64,000 bases of DNA from contig WNNJ02001633.1 in the NCBI GenBank assembly GCA_012934845.2, positions 62,001 to 126,000 on the forward strand. The letters are read 5' to 3'. The translations under genes were made by a program, and so were the position numbers. The notes below the pieces were generated by a model. The model made no database searches and had not been told where the DNA came from. It saw only the letters and a program-made list of their open reading frames with translations. Numbering within the stretch: the first letter of the stretch is position 1; each line of letters begins with the position of its first letter. Of this stretch, positions 20,071 to 31,860 are shown piece by piece. This stretch comes from Pomphorhynchus laevis. Taxonomy: Eukaryota; Acanthocephala; Palaeacanthocephala; Echinorhynchida; Pomphorhynchidae.

Positions 20071-21125
20071 TCATTCGTATTTCATTTGTATATCATCCGG
20101 ATCGTTGCTTTTATCGTTTTGTACATCATTCGTCATTAGTAAGGAATCACTTGTTAATTCGATAAATGGCTTGCATAAGTTGTCTGAGTTAGCAGAAATG
20201 AAGGTGTCATCTGCATTATTTAATTCTAGATTATCGCGTTTATCGTTTTGTACGTCGATAGTCATTAGTAAGGGATTGCTTGTTAATTCGATCGATGGCT
20301 TGCATAAGTTGTCTGAGTTAGCAGAAATAAAAGTGTCATCTGCATCGTTTATTTCTAGATTGTCTGACTCTATGTGAATAAACTTACTTGATAAAATGTG
20401 GTCAAGTGTTGCTTTCGGTGGTTTCGTGTGATAAAGTAGCCTACCACATGTCCAATCTCTTAAAACTTTCATTGCAGATAAGTTAACATTGGCTACACCA
20501 CCTTTTTTAAAATATCCATACTTTCGTGCTAATCGTACGAGGAAAGGTTCTTCTGTTATTGGAAGACGATAAAAGCGAACCAATTCGTCTTCGTTTTGAC
20601 AACGCTGAAGTATAGCTTCGAAACTATTTAGTGGATCCGATACTTTTGTAATGTCCACACAATTCAAAAGTACTAAATCGGATTGTTTATATTTTTGAGG
20701 ATTAAGAATCACGCCTGGACTGTCGATAAGGCGCAAACGCTTATCGAGACGAATCTCCTTGAGATCCCTGGTTATTCCAGCAATGCTTCCCGAATCGCAG
20801 CATTTGCTGCCTTTTAAGCTATTAATTACGCTACTCTTGCCAACATTTGGAAATCCAACAACACCAACAACAATTGATGATTTCCCACTAGCGATTTTAA
20901 TTGATGAAAATAGATTGCTTACGAAATTTTCACGCTGATTTTTGTCTGCTTTAAATGGCATAGTCGGATACTCATTACGGAGATACTTTAGCCACGTTAA
21001 ACAATTTTCCTTCGGGATAAGATCGACTTTATTCAGTAGTAAAATGATCAACTTTCGTTGCCTTTGTATTCGTTGTTCTAGTTCTAAGCAACGAGTATTT
21101 AAAGGATCCCTGGCATCAATCACTT
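20071..21125 (-). CDS. GNL3: Nucleostemin-like GTPase, exon 2 (GTPase domain and C-terminus)
   Basis: Nucleolar GTPase of the YlqF/YawG family, with circularly permuted G motifs: IDARDP, LLNKVDLIPKE (G4), then VGFPNVGKSSVINSL (G1/P-loop), SIAGITRDLKEIRL (G2) and DSPGVI (G3). Family members act in large-subunit ribosome assembly. The exon begins at 21125 after a TGTAG acceptor. Joined to 27202-26809 it gives a 482-residue protein with an uninterrupted frame across the join (ADLLI-K-VIDARDP). The acidic C-terminus has a 45-residue tandem duplication (about 20094-20220 and 20229-20355, each with ADDTFISANSDNLCKP). GNL3 versus GNL3L is not certain. Confidence 0.85.
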
Positions 21126-21425
21126 CTACATGGAATTCTCAGATAGATTATTGAATTTTGTAATTTAAATTATATGTTGTAAATTAAACCAATAAAAAAT
21201 ACTGAAAATTACGAAATAAATTTTCGATGTTGACTGAATAATTTTATATTTTTAAAAGTTAAATCGTTTCTTCATTTTCTGGTGCTATCAGATCAAAACT
21301 AAATTTTGATCCGGAATATGATATAAAGATAAAAACTGAGTTTCTAGTTATTAATATATCGACTTCTAAAAAAGCCGAAGCTCGTATAGGTGCATCATTA
21401 CACCGAAGTAAGCAATAGAAATTTA

Positions 21426-22566
21426 GGATCAAGTTGATTATTCCCCCCCAGTGGGAAATAATCAACTTGTGTAATTATTGGGGGGGGAATAATTAACTTG
21501 TGTAATTTTTATTGTAAACCCCAGATGACAGCATATGAATCCTATATTCGAAGAATCCCGGGCGCTGGAAATGATGAGATTATATCGTTTTTCAACCGAA
21601 AAGGTGTATTGAAATCATCCATGACATGTTGTCATTGTAATGATAATATGTCGTGGACCAGATATCGCAAAATATCGGACGGCTTTGTCTGGAAATGCGT
21701 TAACAAAAATTGTGAACGCTATAAGACAACCATGTCAATAAGAAAGCGTTCCTTTTTTTGAAAACCTGAGAATTCCAATGACAGATTGCCTAGAGATTAT
21801 ATATAGGTTTTCAAAAGACAAAAGAATTTACAAATTGCTGGATGAGATCTCCATTTGTAAAAACCTAGCAATAAAGATTTTTTCGATGATACGCAAACTA
21901 TGTATTCGATATATAGATGACAATCCCATAAGATCAGGAGGGGATGGGATTGTGTGTCAAATTGACGAAAGTTTATTTTGCCACAAATCAAAATATAGCA
22001 GGGGAAGAAGCAGCGAGCAAATTTGGGTTTTCGGAATTTGCGACACAAGTTTTGTTCCAGCAAGAGGATATCTTCAAGTTGTGCCCAATAGAGCCTCATC
22101 TACCTTATTGCCAATAATAGTACAAGTTTGCTAAAAAGGCACGATCATTCACAGTGATAAATGGAAATCTTATAAAAAGCTTCATGAAATCGGGTTTCTG
22201 CATGAAACCGTCAATCATTCCCTGAATTTTTAAATCGTGAAACAGGGGTTCATACCCAACATATTGAATCTTATTGGGCAAAGATGAAAGCTAGAGGGAA
22301 GGAAATGAAAGGAATCCGCAAAAACTTGTTAAATGATTATTTGGCTGGATATATGTGGCGAGATATTATTCCTGCTTAGCCAATTGAAAAAATACTTGAT
22401 TTATTAAACATTTATTTTTAATCTTTATGTTATTTTCCTTTTTTATTTTTAATTTTAATACCATAATGATTTCAAAAATATATTTTGAGATAAACTTATA
22501 TAATTGTTGGGGGGAAATAATAAACTTATATAATTGTTGGGGGGGGAGAAATAATAAACTTGATCC
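21426..22566 (+). mobile_element. Merlin (ISXO2-like) DNA transposon with intact TIRs and 8-bp target duplication
   Basis: The ends are GGATCAAGTTGATTATTCC and its near complement (TIR about 25 bp ending in a G/C run), flanked by GAAATTTA at 21418-21425 and 22567-22574. Target duplications of 8-9 bp are typical of Merlin. Transposase: ATG 21525, zinc-ribbon CCHCNDNMSW, then after a frame change at a T-run (about 21757) QIDESLF (first D, 21964), IHSDKWKSY (second D, 22156) and, in another frame, HIESYWAKMK (E, 22266). There is also a stop at 22132-22134, so about three lesions. Roughly 28-30 bp subterminal repeats lie at both ends (21453-21508 and about 22493-22552) and may be transposase binding sites. 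Confidence 0.9.
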
Positions 22567-22574
22567 GAAATTTA

Positions 22575-23639
22575 AAATATCAAAAGGAAATGAAAACATG
22601 GAAATAGTTGGTAATAGAAATTTACGATCGCGAAGTTACTTTTACACATTTCACAAATATTCTTGCCGAAAAGCGTAAAAAAATTCGTTATCAAACTGTT
22701 TATTATTAAATCACTGAAATTAACATTCAATTACAATAAGTTATTGAATAAATAATTTTCAAAAATAGTTGTTTTAAACCAATTAAAACTGGATTACTGG
22801 TTTTATATTGCAAGCGTTTAAATTTTATATCGCAAATATTTTAATCCTCAAATTAATATATTTAATTAATTTTAAATATTCTGTAATAAGAAATATTAAT
22901 AAATATTAATTATTTTCTATTATATGATATAATTATATTAAAGTATATTAAATTTAATAAAATATCTGCAAAGCGTCCTTTAAAAACGTTATTATAAGTC
23001 GATCTATCATTGACAGCCTTTGATTTGGTCAAAACTGCTATAAGACGACTTCGCTATCGATAAAGCTTATATGCTTTGTGTCTTCCTAGTTAATCGAATT
23101 GCAAGTATAAGACTTCCAATCTGATAGGAAACTGTTTACTCGTGTGGTGTCATTAAACTTTGTCAGCTTGTATTATACCTTACCCGAACTGACTAATAAA
23201 GTTTGGTATTATGGGACTTAGTGGACTTGTAAGAGGTTACTGTCTCGTTTGCAACTTTAAACGAATAAAATTTACAAGTTACAACACGCAAGATACAATG
23301 GTTTTAATCAGAAAATTTTAATAATTAAAACGTATTTCCTCAAAGTTTATGTGAATTTAATATTTAATGCACTATACATGGTCATGACTTATTTTAAATT
23401 AGAATGTGGATAGTTAAAAAATTAATTTTAATTAATTAAAATAATTGACTAAATAATTAATTAAATTAATTAATTTTAAAAGGCGTAAATTAATTATATT
23501 TAGTGCATTTAATCGAAAGTATATTTCACAGAATAGCGATTTACATTTTACGAGAATTTAAAGTTAAAATAAGTTTATATGATATAATTACGTTAAATCT
23601 TAATTTCGTTATATTAGGATTAATTTAATCCAGAAATTA
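22575..23639. other. AT-rich intron DNA
   Basis: No gene recognised. A less AT-rich block at 22975-23280 has no credible frame and matches nothing else in the window that I noticed. Confidence 0.5.
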
Positions 23640-24994
23640 TTATATACAGAGCTTTGACAGATAAGGCCGTTCTGTCCGCTCATCGTACATTGCAACACAT
23701 GAAACAAACATATCAATTTCAACCAAATCAAAGATAATCAATGATGAGGCAGTCATGATGTCGTGAGGCAATGCGTTCCACAACTTTCTCACTCTGCGTG
23801 ACAATCGAGATACCATTGTTGACCTTCCAATTTGTCTTACGCGTAACGCGAGAGAATGACCCCTGCGACTTTGTCGGACATTCAATTTAACACATTCACT
23901 TGGGTATCCATCTATCCCCTTTACTATAGACCACATCGCAAACATATCCAGAACGAGTAGTCTGACTTGCACTGATATCATGCCTATTGAAGTCAAACGA
24001 TCGCTATAACTCATCATTTTACATCCTCGAACGAGCTTGCTGCCACGACTTAGATACTCTCCAAATCCCTCATTTCACCTCTTGTAGAAGGGAATAGCAT
24101 ATTTTTCTGGATAGCATATTCGATATGGGGACGAACAAGCGCATTATATAGCCGAGCAAAACACTGAGAAGATATTGACAAGAAACAAGTTTTAATTAGA
24201 TAAATCATCTTCCTTGCTGAACAGCAACGTCTTTCATTATCCATTCTAGTTTAAAGTGACTATTGCGTAAGTATGCCAAGATCACGAACCTGATTGGTCG
24301 AAATGATAGTCCCGACACTATACAAGGAAGACACATTGGACCTGCCGAGACGAATGTGTGAGCACTTAGAAATGTTTAACAATACCCCAGTATTAACACT
24401 CCATGTATAAACCCTGTCAATGTCACGCTGTATAAGAATATGGTCATCTGCAGATCTGACCTCACACCATATTTTGATGTCGTCAGCAAAGGCTAAACAC
24501 GGACAATGGGGATGTATGAGTAAACTGTTCATGAACATGTTAAGCAATAAAGCTCCAAGCACAGAACCCTGAGGAACTCCAGATGTAATTAAATATGGTG
24601 AGGATAGGATACTACCAACTCGTACTCTGAAAGATCTGTTAGATAGAAAATCTCTAATCCATCCTATAACTGAGCTATTAATGCCATAGCTGGCCACTGT
24701 TAGAATGAGGAGACTATGGGGAACACGATCAAACGCACGACTAAAATCGAACAGAATAGCGTCAACTGCCTTTCCTTGAGACATGGATTCAATCCAGGCC
24801 TCATAAGCAGACAAAAGGTTGATAAGGCAAGAACGTCCTTTTCTGAAGCCATGTTGCATAAAGCTATGCTGACCTGATATGCTCAAGTGTCTGAATATAT
24901 GTTCGTGGATGATCCTTTGGGATGATCCGAAATTAAGATTAATCTTAATTTTTGGATTAAAATTTGAGGTCTGGGTACTAATATATACGTGCAA
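23640..24994 (-). mobile_element. CR1-A LINE fragment, reverse transcriptase 3' half
   Basis: Reading from 24994: HGFRKGRSCLINLLSAYEAW, AILFDFSRAFDRVPHSLLI (motif A), ITSGVPQGSVLGALLLNMF (motif B), LAFADDIKIW (catalytic FADD), then VNTGVLLNISKCSHIRLG. After frame changes come FARLYNALVRPHIEYAIQ (24244-24050) and SRLSRRVRKLWNALPHDI (24017-23640), the usual thumb and end of CR1/Jockey-like ORF2. It is 5'-truncated near 24995 and has about two frame changes. It sits inside the GTPase intron in the same orientation as the host gene. Confidence 0.8.
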
Positions 24995-25199
24995 AGTGTG
25001 TACGTTAATAATACAGGTATGTACATGAATTCAACGATAAATTCGTGTACTTTAATTAAACACTATTTTAAAATTAGATATTAAAACTTAATATTTAATA
25101 TTAAAATAATGTTAAATTATGTCACGTGTATGTTGCAAATTTCGTATATGTTGCAAAGTATTTATATTTCAATCATTTTATTTTAATGATTAAATTTAA

Positions 25200-25950
25200 T
25201 CATTATAAAATATTGTAAAATATTGTAAAATCATTGTAAAATATTGCGGCGCTTATCCTCTGCATCAAGAAATACTGTGCACGTGCATCACCGGAAACCC
25301 TGGCAAGACGGCTTCCGAGTTCCCGCAGAAAATCAAGAGAATCAAGACCTACAGCCCCATAGTCTCTATTGATATTGGGGTGAACATATGTTGGCAAGTG
25401 TCCAGGTCGACGTATTTTCGATATTTACGGGTTTCGGCCTTCTTATGCAAACAATCCAGTCCCATATACCGCCAAGTGTTCGCTACTCTGCGCCATAGTG
25501 TTTGGGCACGTAAAGTCCCAGGCTAGATACAACCCTCTTTTTTAAGCGACGAGGGTTCCGCCGTCTGGGCGTTTGCCATCTGACCTTGATAGACCAATAG
25601 GCTCTAGACGCGATGGTACATCGGCAGTCATAAGTGCTTTTCGAATGAAACCGTTGACTTCTGCGTGACGAGCGTGCCGGCTTAAAGAGTATCGGCAGTC
25701 TAGACTATGAGAAGCAGAGCTATCGCAGATGGCACCGCATCTGCACTTGAACGGTCGACAGAAATCGACGCCGAGTCTCAAAGCAACCGCCGCGGTAATT
25801 GAGTAATCGTCCGACCTTGTTCAAATCGCGGATATCGGCAGGGCCCGTAAAAAGCCGTCGCTGTGCTTGGCAGCAACGGCTAGCAACCGGGCTGTTGACT
25901 TCGCGGTTGATGCCCCTCAAGCAAAGACCGGAAACTTTTCGTATATATTG
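25200..25950 (-). mobile_element. RLE-2 retroelement 3' fragment
   Basis: From 25920 leftwards the frames carry NREVNSPVASRCCQAQR, then (25781-25542) LGVDFCRPFKCRCGAIC, DSSASHSLDCRYS (zinc knuckle), RHARHAEVNGFIRKAL and EPIGLSRSDGKRPDGGTLV (nuclease-like RPDG). After a gap, 25397-25203 reads DYGAVGLDSLDFLRELGSRL and GDARAQYFLMQRISAAIF. This knuckle-plus-RPDG arrangement differs from RLE-1 and matches 63495-64000. It has several breaks and is 5'-truncated. Confidence 0.65.
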
Positions 25951-26215
25951 GTCTGTACCACTGTCTTTAAGACTTTAATTCCAGTGGTAGATCAGGCACG
26001 CATAAGGAAGACCATTCAGACACAGCCGCTAGGTAGTGATTGTTATAAAAACCACAGTCAATGTTCAGTTCCGAACTGAGAAGCCCTTTGACCAAATTAT
26101 TCGATGTTGTTAAAATTATATATAATATTCGATACAAATAATATTTTAAACATATACTCATATTATATACAAATATTTGATTATCTAATATATACAATAT
26201 ATAAAGATTTATTTA

Positions 26216-26530
26216 TAGGTGGCAAATGCGTGCCGGCGCACGCTTACATGACCACAACAACAGAAAAATCAAAATCATGTGTCGAGGAGGTGGGTGCGGA
26301 GACGGCATTTGAATGCAACAAAGGAGAGTGCGCGGCAGACGTCGAGATGGAGCTGATTCCATGCGAGTGCAGCGACGACAAGGATCGGAGACCGTAGTTG
26401 TTATAGTAGCTGGGAACGTGGGGTAAGAGGGTATGACGGGAACGCAGCGATAGAGAGAGGTGGGACGAGTGTCGTCTAAGAAAGGGATGTTGATGAACGA
26501 TTGGGAGCCGACAACTATGAGTCGGCTACT
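26216..26530 (-). mobile_element. CR1-B LINE 3' tail fragment
   Basis: Matches, in inverse, 43750-44030 of the CR1-B copy: it starts at the conserved 3' end (GGCAAATGCGTGCCGGCGCA) and extends about 300 bp into the ORF2 end. The same tail occurs at 28716 and 34925. It is 5'-truncated and non-coding now. Confidence 0.7.
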
Positions 26531-26808
26531 ATATATAATATATAGCCGATGAGTCAGCTGTATATTTTATTATACAATATAATGTTGTATAATAAATAAT
26601 ACATATTTTCATAAATAAATTATTTTAAGAAAACTGATTGCAAGTAATAATTTACTCAACTAATTACTGTGTATTATTTGTTTCAAGTAAACTAATATGC
26701 AATCGTCTCGCACAGAGATTGTACGCCGCAGACTTTAGTCTGTTTAATTCAAGTCGTTAAATCTTATATAATTTTAATAAATTCAATTTTCTACCTATTG
26801 AATTTCAC

Positions 26809-27202
26809 TTATAAGGAGATCCGCCTTTTCAATTACGTGGTTTAATTGCGATGAAAAGTTATTAGACTTTGTAATGTTCTCTGATATTTCGGGTGTTTTC
26901 TCCTGTCGTGACTTTTGCGTGAACTCTTTACGCTTTTGTGTGATCACTTGATGGTGTGCCATTTTCTGCTTGAACTGCTGCCTGTTTTGTTTGTCTTCCT
27001 TCATCTTTTGAATTTCCTTAAGCAGATCTTTTTTAAATGGAGCTGAACGAGGAATTTCAATGTGATGCTTTTTCTTCATTTCTGGAAATTTATTATTCTT
27101 TGATGCCTTTTTTGCCTTACGACGGTGTTCCCTTGCCTTCTTTGCGATTTTTGCACGTGTTTTTGTCTTAATTCGTTTACTAGAACGCTGTGCGATTTTC
27201 AT
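26809..27202 (-). CDS. GNL3: Nucleostemin-like GTPase, exon 1 (basic N-terminus and coiled coil)
   Basis: The ATG at 27200-27202 opens a very basic start (MKIAQRSSKRIKTKTRAKIA, KKAREHRRKAKK), then IPRSAPFKKDLLKEIQKMKE and a Lys/Gln-rich coiled coil. This is the GN3L/Grn1 N-terminal domain, which gives nucleolar localisation in known nucleostemins. The exon ends ...VIEKADLLI at 26809, in phase with exon 2. Unspliced, the frame would stop four codons later. No promoter element is obvious upstream. Confidence 0.85.
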
Positions 27203-27770
27203 CTAACTATCAAAAAAGTTCAAAATATGAATAAATTGCACATTTTCATTGTTATTACTTAAATTTTACATCAATTTTCTTATTTTGAATAAATCAGATT
27301 ACCGAAATCTAATACACTGAGACCTGATTGAAGAATGCAAATATACTTAGAAATAAAATTCAAGATCAACAATTATAGTATAATAATATAAAATTATAGT
27401 ATTTCTAGAGCATATCGATTAGTTTAAGAAAGATCATAAAAGTTTTTGGTTATTACAACAAATTATTTGGGTGTTGAGTTCAATTAACAAATTTGCAGCT
27501 ATATATAAAAGTCACTACAACGAAGATGAAAGAGCTTAACTCAATAGCGGAAATAGTGGAAATATTTTATAAATTTGTAGTCACTGACCTCTTATGGTTT
27601 TCACATTCAACTTAATTTCAAAAAATCTAAAATCGAGATACTTCAAACGTATCTTAAAACCATAAAATATTGTAAAATTATTTGCGGATATATTTTTAGC
27701 AAACCCCATGAATCCTTTCATTTTATAAAACCCATTTATCAACACAACAACGAATAACGGCACTAATATA
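27203..27770. other. Upstream region of the nucleostemin-like gene
   Basis: AT-rich sequence between the GTPase start and a LINE fragment. Any promoter must lie here, but I cannot point to a motif with confidence. Confidence 0.4.
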
Positions 27771-28700
27771 GATATTATCTTCTTTGACTTTTCCAGAACA
27801 TTTGATTTGGTGCGTTATGAATATCTTGTTATCAAAATGCAGGATTTAGCAATTGATTCGAATATAGTACGCTGGAAATTTTTTTATAATTGGAAAATCG
27901 TATCACGTTCACGTTTCTTCATATCTATCAAACCGTACATTAAGCGTTTATTCTAATTCTTCCCTTTCCCATCCTTCTTCCATTCTGTCAGATGTTCCAC
28001 AATACTCCGTATTAGGCCATTTTCTTTTCTCTCTTCTTGGTGACTTGTCTTCAATTTTTCATACATTTAACTTCCATCTTATGCAATATGCTGATGACAT
28101 TCTCATGCGTGCTTTTGCACCTGCTTATCGTATTCATGATCTTACTGTTTCTGCTTCCAACTGTCTTGCCTCAATTTTCATTCATATTTCTTCCCTTCGT
28201 CTTACTCTGAATGTTAATAAATCCAAAATTATGTGGATCCTACTTCAACGTATCTGCTTGTAATCTCCATCCGTATCATTAAATTCAACAATTCTTCTTA
28301 TCGTAAACAATTCATTTTCCTAAGCTTCCATTTCGACAAACGACTTTCACTTAAACCGTTTGTTAGAGATAAAGTACGCTCATCTACCTTGATTCTTCTC
28401 AACCTCCGTCAAATTCGTAGATTGATCATTTCCCTTCTTGTATGACTCATATCCTCTCTCATTTTTTCAAAACTTGATTACTGTCGTAGTATATTTTTCA
28501 ACTTACCTAAATCCACTCTTCTTCCCCTACTACGCATCGTCAACGCAGCCGTCCGAATTCTCCTCCGTCTTCGTCGTTTTGATCATGCATCCCATCAGCT
28601 GCTTTTCTCTCGTGGAATCATCTACACATTCATATATGCCAATCATCTTCTCTGCACCGCTTCAAACGCCAAATCCGATATCGTTTAAAAATTTAACTAA
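27771..28700 (+). mobile_element. CR1-B LINE fragment, reverse transcriptase, decayed
   Basis: In changing frames the plus strand reads DIIFFDFSRTFDLVRYEYL (motif A), then MQYADDILMRAFAPAYRIHD (catalytic YADD, 28087-28098) and LTLNVNKSKIMWIL, continuing to ILLNLRQIRRLIISLLV and beyond. The YADDI...IHD...KSKIMWIL pattern matches the CR1-B copy at 43160-43310. It has many breaks. Confidence 0.7.
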
Positions 28701-28715
28701 TTTATCTGCATGACT

Positions 28716-29735
28716 TTTATTTACCCGGCACATGCGTACTGGCGCACACTTACATGACCACGAAGGAAAAAAAAGTCTAAATCATGTGTCGAGAAAATAA
28801 AAACGGAGGAGATATTTAAATGTGGTATACGAAGGAGCGCGGCGGACGTCGAAAAGGAGCTGTTTCCAGGCGAGGGGGCGGCAACGAGGAACGATCGGAA
28901 ACCGTAGTTGTTGGAGTAATTGACAAAGTGGAGTAAGAGGAAATGACGTTAATGTAGCGATAGAGAGGTGGATGAGTGTCTTCTAAGAAAGGGAGATTAA
29001 TGAACGATAAGGAGCCGACAGCGATGATACGAAAAGTGACAAGACAACGGAGTTGGATGCGGATGTGGATGGTAGGCCAAGATAGTTTAGCAATATATGT
29101 GGATGTGTGGTCGAAGCGACGCAGACGTAGGAGCATTAAAACGGCCGAGTTAATGCGTTGTAAGGCTAGGATGATGGATTTTGGAGAACTGGCGAAAAGG
29201 CTGAGGCAGTAATCGATTTTAGGGAAGATACGCGGTGAAAGAAGATGTATGCAAGAACGAAAGTCGATAAGGGGACGAATACGGCGGATGTTACGGAGAA
29301 TTAAGTTTGACGACCAGACCTTATTACGGACGAAGGGTTTAAGGAAATGTGATCATCGAAATGGAAATCTAAGAAAGTGAGTGTATGGACTATGGGGATT
29401 ATTGATGAGGCAACATATACAGGAGGAGATATGTACATTGACGGTGGAGGATCCACATTATTTTGGACTTGCCAGGGTTTAGAACGAGATGAAAATGGGA
29501 GATACGTTTGTAAATAAAAGAAAGACAATTGGAGGCATATATGCCAATATCGTGTATGCAATGTGCGGATGCATGATCATACATGAGTATGTCATGGCTT
29601 ATTGTATAACGTTTGAGTAAGGTTTGGCAAACGAAGAGAAACCACTAAGCCAAGGTGATAAAAGCAGGGGACCTAGGATTGATTCTTGTGAGACTCTGCA
29701 GATAATAGGGATGGGAGTAAGTGGACTTGTAAGCG
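28716..29735 (-). mobile_element. CR1-B LINE 3' fragment
   Basis: Begins at the CR1-B 3' end (28716) and runs back through the ORF2 end (29136-28816, LLRLRRFDHTSTYIAKLSWP), the YADDI region around 29584-29399 (HCIHDIGIYASNCLSFIYKR) and ICRVSQESILGPLLLS (decayed motif B, near 29690). A second, plus-oriented CR1-B tail scrap (CTGGCACGCAATTGCCAC) lies at 29730-29775. It is truncated at the palm and broken in several places. Confidence 0.7.
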
Positions 29736-29783
29736 TGCAGCTGGCACGCAATTGCCACTTTAAATAAATTATTATTAAACAGT

Positions 29784-30470
29784 GTGTGTTCGGATTGGCA
29801 CAACACATATATGGACGTGCCTCAAGTATCTTTGTTAAGACATTTACTATTTCTTATATTCATTAATGATCTTCCTGGCCTATTGAGTTCTGATTCACTG
29901 TTTTGTGCTGACGATCTCAAGATATGGAGAGGTATAGAATCATTGGATGATTGCGTGAAATTGCAAAGGAGTATCAATGTCATTGGAAATTGGGCTTTCA
30001 AAAATGATTTGTTAATTAATTTATCTAAATGTGCCTATATGCGAAAAAAGGGTTCACGAAATTCTATTGCATTTCATATTACCTTCGATTAAAACAGATT
30101 GAACAGGTAAACCACTTTAAAGATCTGGGCATTTGGGTTTTTGATGATTTCTCGTCTCAACAACATACCGACTATGTATGCGCTAAGGCCTAACAAATTG
30201 CCAAACTTATTCGTCTTACATTTGATTACCTGATTCCACGATCATTTCGAGTTCTGGCTTATGTGTTTATTTTGAGTAATTTGCTATATGGATCTCAGTG
30301 TACTTATCCGAAGGCTATACGTGAAGAGCTCCAGATGGAAAGTATATTACGGCGGGGAACTAAGTTTGTTCGAAAGACACGGAACTTTCCATACAATGTC
30401 AGATTAAAAATGCTTCACGTCAAGAGAGTAAACTTCACTGGGGATTTTCATGATTTGTGCCTTTTGTGAA
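29784..30470 (+). mobile_element. CR1-A LINE fragment, reverse transcriptase
   Basis: The plus strand reads MDVPQVSLLRHLLFLIFIND (motif B region), LFCADDLKIWRGIESLDDCV (catalytic CADD) and LINLSKCAYMR. After frame changes comes LYGSQCTYPKAIREELQMES. This corresponds to the CR1-A family at 30690 and 45512. It is truncated at both ends. Confidence 0.7.
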
Positions 30471-30689
30471 AGGTTTTGCATAACTCTAGACACGTGCTGG
30501 ATAATCTAATGGATATAATATATGGCAGTGTATTGCGTGGACATTTACTATATCTGTGTAGAAAATGAATTATTTATTCAAAGACAATGTCATTCAATCG
30601 GTGAATCATCAACAGGTGGAATCGATTTGATGGAAAAATTGTGGGGTCCATTCGTTATAACAATTTAAACAAGTTCTTTTAGCAACTTA

Positions 30690-31860
30690 ATGTTTTTTAT
30701 ATCCTTCGACTTTTCAAAAGCTTTTGATAGAGTAGATCATGGTCTACTTCTTCAGAAACTTGTCAATACTGGACTGCCAAACATAATAGTTGATTGGATT
30801 AGAGAATTTCTTCGTGATCGTTGCTTTCGAGTACTTGTCGATTGGTCATTGTCTGTGTCTAGAGAATGCCATATTAGAGTACCTCAAGGTTCAGTTTTGG
30901 GTCCGCTTTTATTCAGCATTTATGTTAACGATTTGCCTGGGTGCATTCGCTCTCGATCATGTTTGCATGCAGATGACTTAAAAATATGGCGGCCCATTCA
31001 TTCATGTGAGGATGTTGATAATTTGCAAACTGACATAGATAATGTGGAGTTGTGGGCGACGTCTAACAAGCTTGTGATAAATGTTTCGAAATGCAAACAC
31101 ATGCGTATTATTAGTAACGCTCGCAAGCAACTAACATCAGCTTGTTACACATATAAGGGCTGTATTGTGGAAAGTGTCGATAGTTACAAAGATTTAGGAG
31201 TATGGGTTACCTCTAATTTATCAACTAAAAAGCACACTGATCAAGCTTGTGCCAACTCCAATAAAATGATAGGTATGATTCGACGCGCGTTTGTTCGCGT
31301 TAATCCGACTGCTCTTCGGCCTCTGATTTTAGCACATGTATTGAGTAGACTTTTATATGCAGCTCCGGTTGTATACCCACGTACTGTGCATGAACATAAG
31401 AAATCAGAGAGGGTACTTCGCAGGGCAACAAAGCTAGCATCAACGTTGGCGTCGCTGCCTTATGAATACATACTGAGATCATTAGGACTTGAGACCGTCA
31501 CATGGACCCGTCGGTACAGGATATGTGCATTGTTTGGCATTTATTCCAACGTCCTCAACACCCTCTTCGGAGTAGGGTTCAACTACGTGGTTCAAATGTT
31601 CTTCGCAGTCATTATTTAACTATTCGAAGAAACAGAGTACAGAAATTGGGCGCGATGCAATTTGATAGAAGAATTGTTTAGCTTTGGAACAACCTTGATG
31701 CGGACAGCGTTGGATGCAGTTCACTTAATACTTTTAAAAGAAGACTACGAATGGATCAAGCAATGTTTCGTGTTGCATTTCCTTATTTTAATAACTAATT
31801 AATTTATTTACGAACTTATTGTGAGCCAGCTATTTGAGCTAATGCTCGTATGTTGTTGAA
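30690..31860 (+). mobile_element. CR1-A LINE fragment, reverse transcriptase and 3' end
   Basis: Open from 30690 to 31619: SFDFSKAFDRVDHGLLLQKL (motif A), VPQGSVLGPLLFSIYVNDL (motif B), HADDLKIWRPI (motif C with Tyr to His), YKDLGVWVTSNLSTKKHTDQ and ERVLRRATKLASTLASLPY. The frame shifts near 31530 and ends with KLGAMQFDRRIV...LRMDQAMFRVAFPYFNN at about 31796. The 3' untranslated part, GTGAGCCAGCTATTTGAGC, matches the CR1-A copy ending near 45440. It is 5'-truncated. The His in the catalytic box and the frame change mark it as inactive. Confidence 0.8.

Larger units (their letters stand above)
21126..26808 (-). other. 5.7 kb intron of the nucleostemin-like gene
   Basis: Minus-strand donor AA|GTGAAA at 26808 and acceptor ATGTAG at 21126. 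The phase is preserved. The intron carries a Merlin transposon (21426-22566), a CR1-A LINE fragment (23640-24994), an RLE-2 fragment (25200-25950) and a CR1-B tail (26216-26530). Confidence 0.75.

Noticed and set aside
21426-22566. Bacterial insertion sequence (contamination)
   Set aside because: The ISXO2-like transposase could suggest it, but the 8-bp duplication inside a eukaryotic intron and the AT-rich context fit Merlin.
28976-29212. Basic 78-codon plus-strand frame
   Set aside because: Antisense of the CR1-B ORF2 end; the same Arg-rich shadow appears opposite 43553-43774.
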